From: Thalassobacillus devorans
GTDB taxonomy: Bacteria > Bacillota > Bacilli > Bacillales > Halobacillaceae
Reading direction: 5' to 3'
NCBI RefSeq assembly: GCF_011761345.1
Contig: NZ_JAASRY010000001.1
Coordinates: 558,001 to 622,000 of the forward strand
Length of the DNA: 64,000 bases
The notes under the pieces are model-generated. The model ran no database searches. It worked only from the letters and a program-made list of their open reading frames with translations, and had not been told where the DNA came from. Below, one piece after another: positions 59,775-64,000 of the stretch (positions within the stretch are counted from its first letter, which is position 1; each line of letters begins with the position of its first letter). Made by a program: the position numbers and the translations under genes.

Positions 59775-60328
59775 AGGGAATCTATTATGTGCTATTGCTT
59801 TACGCTTTTCTCATGCTCCCTCCTGTTGCCAGTCTGATGGAGTCCGTTATGATCATCCATATGCATATGCAGATGACGCTGTTTGTCATCATCGGCTTTT
59901 TGCTCGCACCTGTATTGCAAAAAAAGTTCCCGCGCTTTTTTGAAGAGTGGAACCCGAATGGCATTCCTGGCATCCTGTTGTTTGTGATCGTCATTTTCTA
60001 TTGGACACTGCCCCGGTCGATGGACGAAGCGCTCAACTTCTGGTATATCGAGCTGTTCAAGTTCATTTCCCTGCCGTTCCTTGCAGGTGTGCCGCTTCGG
60101 GACAGCTGGAGGAAAATAAGTCCCAGCCTTAAAAACGGCCTGATTATTTTATTTACATTGTTATTCATTTTAATGGGCTGGCTGTACATCTGGTCGCCGA
60201 ACCAGCTGTGCAATAATTATCTGATGATCGACCAGATCACACTAGGGTGGGGGTTTTTGTTGACCGCTGTCTGCATGATCATTTACCTGGCGTACAGCTA
60301 TATCACCGATTTCGCAAAAACGGTATAG
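59771..60328 (+). CDS. Membrane protein of the oxidase operon
   Basis: 185 residues; its ATG overlaps the sco stop by 4 bp, with GGGGGCGGGGG upstream. Five TM helices are visible, with the first two holding IIHMHMQMTLFVIIGF, whose His and Met could bind copper, and FISLPFLAGVPLRDSWRKIS in a loop. I recall similar proteins in ba3 or CtaG-like contexts, but the family is not certain. A role in copper delivery or oxidase assembly is an inference from the operon. Confidence 0.75.
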   Translation: MKGIYYVLLLYAFLMLPPVASLMESVMIIHMHMQMTLFVIIGFLLAPVLQKKFPRFFEEWNPNGIPGILLFVIVIFYWTLPRSMDEALNFWYIELFKFISLPFLAGVPLRDSWRKISPSLKNGLIILFTLLFILMGWLYIWSPNQLCNNYLMIDQITLGWGFLLTAVCMIIYLAYSYITDFAKTV

Positions 60329-60376
60329 TCTGCAATACAGCGGGTTAATGAGCAGGCAATGATAAATAAACATACC

Positions 60377-60441
60377 AAAGGCAGCTATCATACCAGGAAA
60401 AAGGGGGAGGTCAAACTGGTTAGGTAGCTGCCTTTATTCAT
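60377..60441 (+). terminator. Terminator with large loop after oxidase operon
   Basis: AAAGGCAGCTA (60377-60387) and TAGCTGCCTTT (60425-60435) pair perfectly over 11 bp, with 37 bases between (including CCAG/CTGG and a GGGGGAGG), then ATTCATTTTTTA. Confidence 0.75.
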
Positions 60442-60898
60442 TTTTTATACTAACAGACATAGCCGCTTTAAACCACCAAAGTAACATAAATGTAATGATT
60501 TTTTTACTATTGACAAATTTTGATTTTTTCAAGGAAAAAGACCCTTCTATCAGCAAATTCGGATAGTAATGTTGTAATGATCTTTAGACATTTTTTGGTG
60601 AATTACCGTAATAATTGTATGGAAGTATCGAACTTTACTTATAAAGTAGGATTAGATAATTAGATAATAAGCCTGTGTATTTTAAGGTGTCACTTATGTT
60701 AATCTTTTAGAGATGGAAATGCACGTCCTCCTTTACGGGGGACGTTTTTATTTGCAATTTAAGCAAGTTTATCTTTGTGAAAGGATTAAAGTAGAAGAAA
60801 CATTAAGGCTTGCCTATACGGACTTGGCGGCAATCTGGTTTTTTCTAATAAAAAATAATAAGAGCTTTAACTTTATCTCATGTAAAGGAGTGACGTAG
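60442..60898 (+). promoter_or_regulatory. Leader region of the glycosyltransferase gene
   Basis: 457 bp without a convincing gene. It is AT-rich, with a hairpin ACGTCCTCC/GGGGGACGT (60723-60745) followed by TTTTATTT, which resembles an intrinsic terminator in the leader about 150 bp before the start codon. A 61-codon frame at 60713 runs through this hairpin and lacks a ribosome site. No known riboswitch was recognised. Confidence 0.45.
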
Positions 60899-62293
60899 TT
60901 GGATTTATTCATCACGATATTTTTCCTGATCAGTGTTACATTTCCTGTGTTGCATATTTACCATTGCCTGCCGTTCTTTCGTGATGAAGACGAAAGAACC
61001 GGAGCGAATAAAGGTCTGAAACGATGGAAGATTGAGCACGGCTATGAACAAGAAGAGGGTATCAGCGTACTGGTTCCTTGTTTCAATGAAGAATCAATCA
61101 TAGAAACTTCCATAGAAAGTATGAAAACACTGGCATATTCCCAATTTGAGGTGATTTATGTCAATGATGGTTCATCGGATGGCACGATGAATTACTTGCG
61201 GGAAATGCTGGACTTGAAGACCAGTGAATTGTCTCCCCAGGGTTCGCTAAAGCATGAAAATGTCAAAAAGGTCTACCAATCGCAGCTTTATCCGAATATC
61301 TATGTCATCGATAAGGTGAATGGCGGGAAAGCAGATGCACTCAATGCCGGAATCGAATATTCTCAAAAAGATTTGGTTGTAACTTTGGACGCCGATACTA
61401 TTTTGACGGAGAATGCATTAGCGGCTGTCAATAAAGCATTCAAAGATAAAGGAGTCGTAGCTGCAGGCGGTATGGTCCATGTTCTGCAGACGAAAACGGA
61501 TAATCCTTTAAAGCGGTTATCTCTTAAAAATGCCAACATGCTTGTGCGTGTCCAGGTGCTTGATTTTATGAAAGCTTTTTATATTTCAAAATTATCACTC
61601 GTCCGATTCAAGGCATTAGCGGTCATTTCTGGGGCGTTTGGTGTCTTTCGGAAAGACATTCTATTTAAGGTTGGCGGCTACCGGAATTCCATTGGAGAAG
61701 ATATCGACATCACCTTGCGCATCCAGCGATTCATAGCGAAAAAAAAGCAGTTGAAAATCACGTTTATTGCTGATGCGATCGGTTATACCGAACTTCCGGA
61801 AACATGGAAGGATTTGACTAAGCAGCGACTCCGTTGGCAAAAAGCCTATGTTGACTGTGTCATTCATTTTTGGGCGTTTTTCTTAAAAACACTATTTACG
61901 AAGCCTGTTTCCTTTTTCTATATCTTTGAAACCTTCTTGATTGGTACCATTGCTGCTTATTTTATGACCGGGCTCGTCACATACAATTTGATTACGAGCT
62001 CTGAGAATTCAATTCTCGCGTATATGTTTTTCTATTTGTTCTTCCTGTTTTTATTCGGGGTCCTGTACGACCTGGTAGCACTCCGTATGAATAAGCATTA
62101 CGGCTTCCGCTTTCAGAAAGGAGATGGATTCCGGATTTTGGGGACGATTTTATTCGATATCATCGTTTACCGGTTTGTGGCAGTGTATTACGTCATGTAT
62201 GGAAGCATCTCTTACTTTTTCAACAAGAAATGGAACAAAGTATCCCGGACAGGAAGAAAATATAATCAGAAAAAATCGGAAACGGCAGCTTGA
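60899..62293 (+). CDS. Family 2 membrane glycosyltransferase (PgaC/HasA-like)
   Basis: 464 residues from a TTG start behind AAAGGAG. Polymerising GT2 enzymes make poly-N-acetylglucosamine, hyaluronan or cellulose-like chains. One N-terminal TM helix, then a cytosolic GT-A domain: GISVLVPCFNEES, VNDGSSDGTM, VTLDADTI, GEDIDITLRIQR and QRLRWQKAYV (QxxRW), followed by three or four C-terminal TM helices. The order of motifs indicates a processive synthase. It precedes an LCP-type gene by 27 bp, hinting at linking polymer to the wall. Confidence 0.88.
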   Translation: MDLFITIFFLISVTFPVLHIYHCLPFFRDEDERTGANKGLKRWKIEHGYEQEEGISVLVPCFNEESIIETSIESMKTLAYSQFEVIYVNDGSSDGTMNYLREMLDLKTSELSPQGSLKHENVKKVYQSQLYPNIYVIDKVNGGKADALNAGIEYSQKDLVVTLDADTILTENALAAVNKAFKDKGVVAAGGMVHVLQTKTDNPLKRLSLKNANMLVRVQVLDFMKAFYISKLSLVRFKALAVISGAFGVFRKDILFKVGGYRNSIGEDIDITLRIQRFIAKKKQLKITFIADAIGYTELPETWKDLTKQRLRWQKAYVDCVIHFWAFFLKTLFTKPVSFFYIFETFLIGTIAAYFMTGLVTYNLITSSENSILAYMFFYLFFLFLFGVLYDLVALRMNKHYGFRFQKGDGFRILGTILFDIIVYRFVAVYYVMYGSISYFFNKKWNKVSRTGRKYNQKKSETAA

Positions 62294-62320
62294 TGATCCG
62301 ATTCAGTGGAGGAAAGCATC

Positions 62321-63865
62321 ATGGGTAAAAAATTTCTATTATTTATCATGACTGCAGTGACTGTACTGATACTCGGTGCGGGCAGTTATGCATTCAATGT
62401 GTTCACGTCGACCTCGGCAAGCATCTATGAAGATATCGACCGGAATCCGGAGTTTGAACAGCGACTGAAGAACATCGATTTGAAGGATGGGGATCCGATA
62501 TCCGTGCTGATCATGGGACTGGATACGCAAAAAGGAGAAAAAGGTGGACGGGCCGATACGATGGTCCTGCTGACAATTAATCCGGAAGAGGAGTCTGTCC
62601 AGATGGTCAGTATTCCCCGCGACACGTATGTAAAGGTGCGAGGGGCTGAGGAAAATAAGATGAACAGCACCTATCAAGTCGGCGGTACGGAAATGACCAT
62701 CAAGTCGATTGAGGAATTTCTCGACGTTCCGGTCGATTATTTTGTGAAAGTGAATATGCAAAGTTTTGAAGGGATTGTTGATGCTCTAGATGGCATCACT
62801 GTTCAGAACGACCTTGAGTTTGATACGAGGGATGCGGAGCATCTCAAAGGAGATGCGTATTTCCCTAAAGGTGAGATTACGCTAAATGGAAAAGAAGCTT
62901 TGCTGTATGCCCGGATGAGAGAACTCGATCCAAGAGGTGATTTCGGACGTCAGAAACGTCAGCGCCAAGTGATTGAACAGGTGATCCAAAAAGGGGCAAG
63001 CATTTCTTCTGTGACGAATTTCGGGGACATTTTTGAAGTGGTGGAAAATCACGTGAAGACCAACCTGAGCTTTAATGAGATGTGGAAAATCCAGTCCAAT
63101 TACAAAGATGCCCGTGCCAATATTGAACAGCACAAAATTGAAGGCACGGATAAAAAGATCGATGGGATTTACTACTATATGCCGGATGAAAAACAGGTAG
63201 AGGAAATTTCCTATAAATTGAACTCCCATTTAGGGTTGGCGGACCAGGCATCTGATGCAGAAAAACGGCCGATAGAAGAGAATATGAAGAAAGAGGACAA
63301 GGAAGGGAATCTCTTTACGAGCAAAGAACCCAAGCCTGAATCTGGTAATGACCCAGTAACCGAAGCAGAGCCTCGTTCGGAAGAAGAAAATCCGCCAGAA
63401 GAAAGGGCGCCGGAAACATCGACAGAAGAACCAGCTCCTCCGAAAGAGGATGAAGGTGACAAGAAGTCAGCCACAAACGGAAGTGAGGATGCTCCGCAAG
63501 AACAAACAGAACCGGAACCTTCCGAGGGACGAGGCGGCAATGGTGATCCGAATGTTAAACAAGTCATTACCGATGACTGGGCTGTTGTTCCAACCGATCA
63601 GGAAAGCCATACCCATATCACTTTTGAAAAAGGTTCGCTCGATTGGAAAGAAATGACGACAGCTATTGCTGCAGGTGCCGGTTTGTCGGAAGACGATATG
63701 ATTGTCTGGTGGGCAGCGGGAGAAGGCACGGATAAAGCCATTGCCACGGTCACCAATCAAGCCCAGACAGAGAATTACCGTGTTCACGTAACGTGGATCG
63801 ACGGTGCCGGCTATAAGCCGGTGAAAACAGAAGTTCTTTATAAAAATGATCAGAAAAATGGATGA
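62321..63865 (+). CDS. LytR-CpsA-Psr family protein with C-terminal YrrS-like domain
   Basis: 514 residues from the ATG at 62321 behind GGAGGA. A TM helix (FLLFIMTAVTVLILGAGSYA) is followed by an LCP domain (about 45-205: SVLIMGLDTQKGEKGGRADT, VSIPRDTYVKV, ALLYARMRELDPRGDFGRQK), which attaches glycopolymers to peptidoglycan. Residues about 310-410 are an acidic Pro/Glu/Ser linker. The last 100 residues (DWAVVPTDQESHTHITFEKG, DWKEMTTAIAAGAGLSEDD, IATVTNQAQTENYRVHVTW) resemble the DUF1510 domain of YrrS. This fusion is unusual. Adjacent to the glycosyltransferase, it may anchor the product. Confidence 0.9.
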   Translation: MGKKFLLFIMTAVTVLILGAGSYAFNVFTSTSASIYEDIDRNPEFEQRLKNIDLKDGDPISVLIMGLDTQKGEKGGRADTMVLLTINPEEESVQMVSIPRDTYVKVRGAEENKMNSTYQVGGTEMTIKSIEEFLDVPVDYFVKVNMQSFEGIVDALDGITVQNDLEFDTRDAEHLKGDAYFPKGEITLNGKEALLYARMRELDPRGDFGRQKRQRQVIEQVIQKGASISSVTNFGDIFEVVENHVKTNLSFNEMWKIQSNYKDARANIEQHKIEGTDKKIDGIYYYMPDEKQVEEISYKLNSHLGLADQASDAEKRPIEENMKKEDKEGNLFTSKEPKPESGNDPVTEAEPRSEEENPPEERAPETSTEEPAPPKEDEGDKKSATNGSEDAPQEQTEPEPSEGRGGNGDPNVKQVITDDWAVVPTDQESHTHITFEKGSLDWKEMTTAIAAGAGLSEDDMIVWWAAGEGTDKAIATVTNQAQTENYRVHVTWIDGAGYKPVKTEVLYKNDQKNG

Positions 63866-63888
63866 GACGACAGTTTTAAAAATAAAAA

Positions 63889-63913
63889 GGCGGGCCGTAA
63901 AGGTGGGCCCGCC
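63889..63913 (-). terminator. GC-rich hairpin at the right end
   Basis: GGCGGGCC (63889-63896) and GGCCCGCC (63906-63913) pair around GTAAAGGTG. Only the minus strand has a T-run after the stem, so it may end a transcript from beyond the window; on the plus strand the window ends with GGAGGAAG, a ribosome site for a gene outside. Confidence 0.6.
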
Positions 63914-64000
63914 AATAAACATGTAATTCCAACCAATTTGAAAGAAACTGCCCGAACAGCGGCTGGGTTTTCGAAGTCTATTAAAAAGAGTTGGAGGAAG

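Noticed and set aside
60713-60898. 61-codon frame before the glycosyltransferase gene
   Set aside because: It passes through the leader hairpin and lacks a ribosome site; the gene's own TTG start with AAAGGAG is clear.
63467-63922. Long minus-strand frame over the 3' end of the LCP gene
   Set aside because: It is antisense to the well-supported LCP C-terminal domain and has no ribosome site.

Overview
The window looks like chromosomal DNA of a spore-forming, aerobic member of the Bacillaceae, probably one of the salt-tolerant genera near Halobacillus, Thalassobacillus or Pontibacillus. The evidence is a set of Bacillus-type genes (adeR-ald, alaR-alaT, ykvI, ykuK, spoVIF, fosB, yhfTS-bioY, a YjcZ-type peptide, a SleL/YaaH-like spore hydrolase, a Spo0E-like regulator), strong AGGAGG-type ribosome binding sites, frequent GTG/TTG starts, many Rho-independent terminators, and acidic surface proteins. 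The genus is an inference; no rRNA or tRNA gene lies in the window.

Layout. 1-4.4 kb: 3' part of an operon with a sulfatase (N-terminus outside the window), a glucoamylase-like protein, an endonuclease/exonuclease/phosphatase-fold protein and a formylglycine-generating enzyme that probably activates the sulfatase. 4.5-10 kb: DUF2207 membrane protein, arylamine N-acetyltransferase, RraA-like protein, YdhG-like protein, M20 amidohydrolase. 10.3-15.4 kb: alanine block (alr, ald, the PucR-type regulator adeR) divergent from ykvI. 15.5-20.6 kb: small membrane protein, RibD-like reductase, then YmaF, sugar-dehydrogenase-like, membrane and CHRD-domain genes, then a GNAT. 20.9-26.4 kb: AraC regulator convergent with an MFS exporter, VOC protein, fosB, DUF4003 and a membrane protein. 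26.6-30.4 kb: bioY, acyl-CoA ligase, thiolase and two MaoC-like genes in one tightly coupled operon behind a candidate BirA operator. 30.8-37.9 kb: acetyltransferase, two EamA-type exporters divergent from an XRE-cupin regulator, deaminase, GNAT, Spo0E-like gene, ykuK, spoVIF, DUF2268. 38-46 kb: membrane proteins, a ferritin-like/cupin fusion, alaR-alaT and a lipoprotein. 46.4-55.8 kb: AlkA-type glycosylase, YceI, a YjcZ peptide, a SurA-N lipoprotein, aldo/keto reductase, winged-helix protein, YczE, LysM-GH18 hydrolase and several peptides under 60 residues. 55.9-60.3 kb: SDR-like protein, then a ba3-type cytochrome oxidase operon (subunits IIa, II, I) with Sco and a membrane protein. 60.9-63.9 kb: membrane glycosyltransferase and a LytR-CpsA-Psr protein with an unusual C-terminal domain.

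The least explained content is between the genes. Three families of short periodic arrays recur: one with an exact 21-bp period and a GTTAGGGCAGAA-like core (five arrays plus a remnant), one with a 20-21-bp period and a TGTCTCATA core (one array), and one with a period of about 52 bp carrying ACGGTC...GACCGT inverted repeats (four arrays between 20.6 and 30.8 kb). A 166-bp double inverted repeat at 10.1 kb is a fourth kind of element. No CRISPR array, complete insertion sequence, prophage or recognised defence system was seen.
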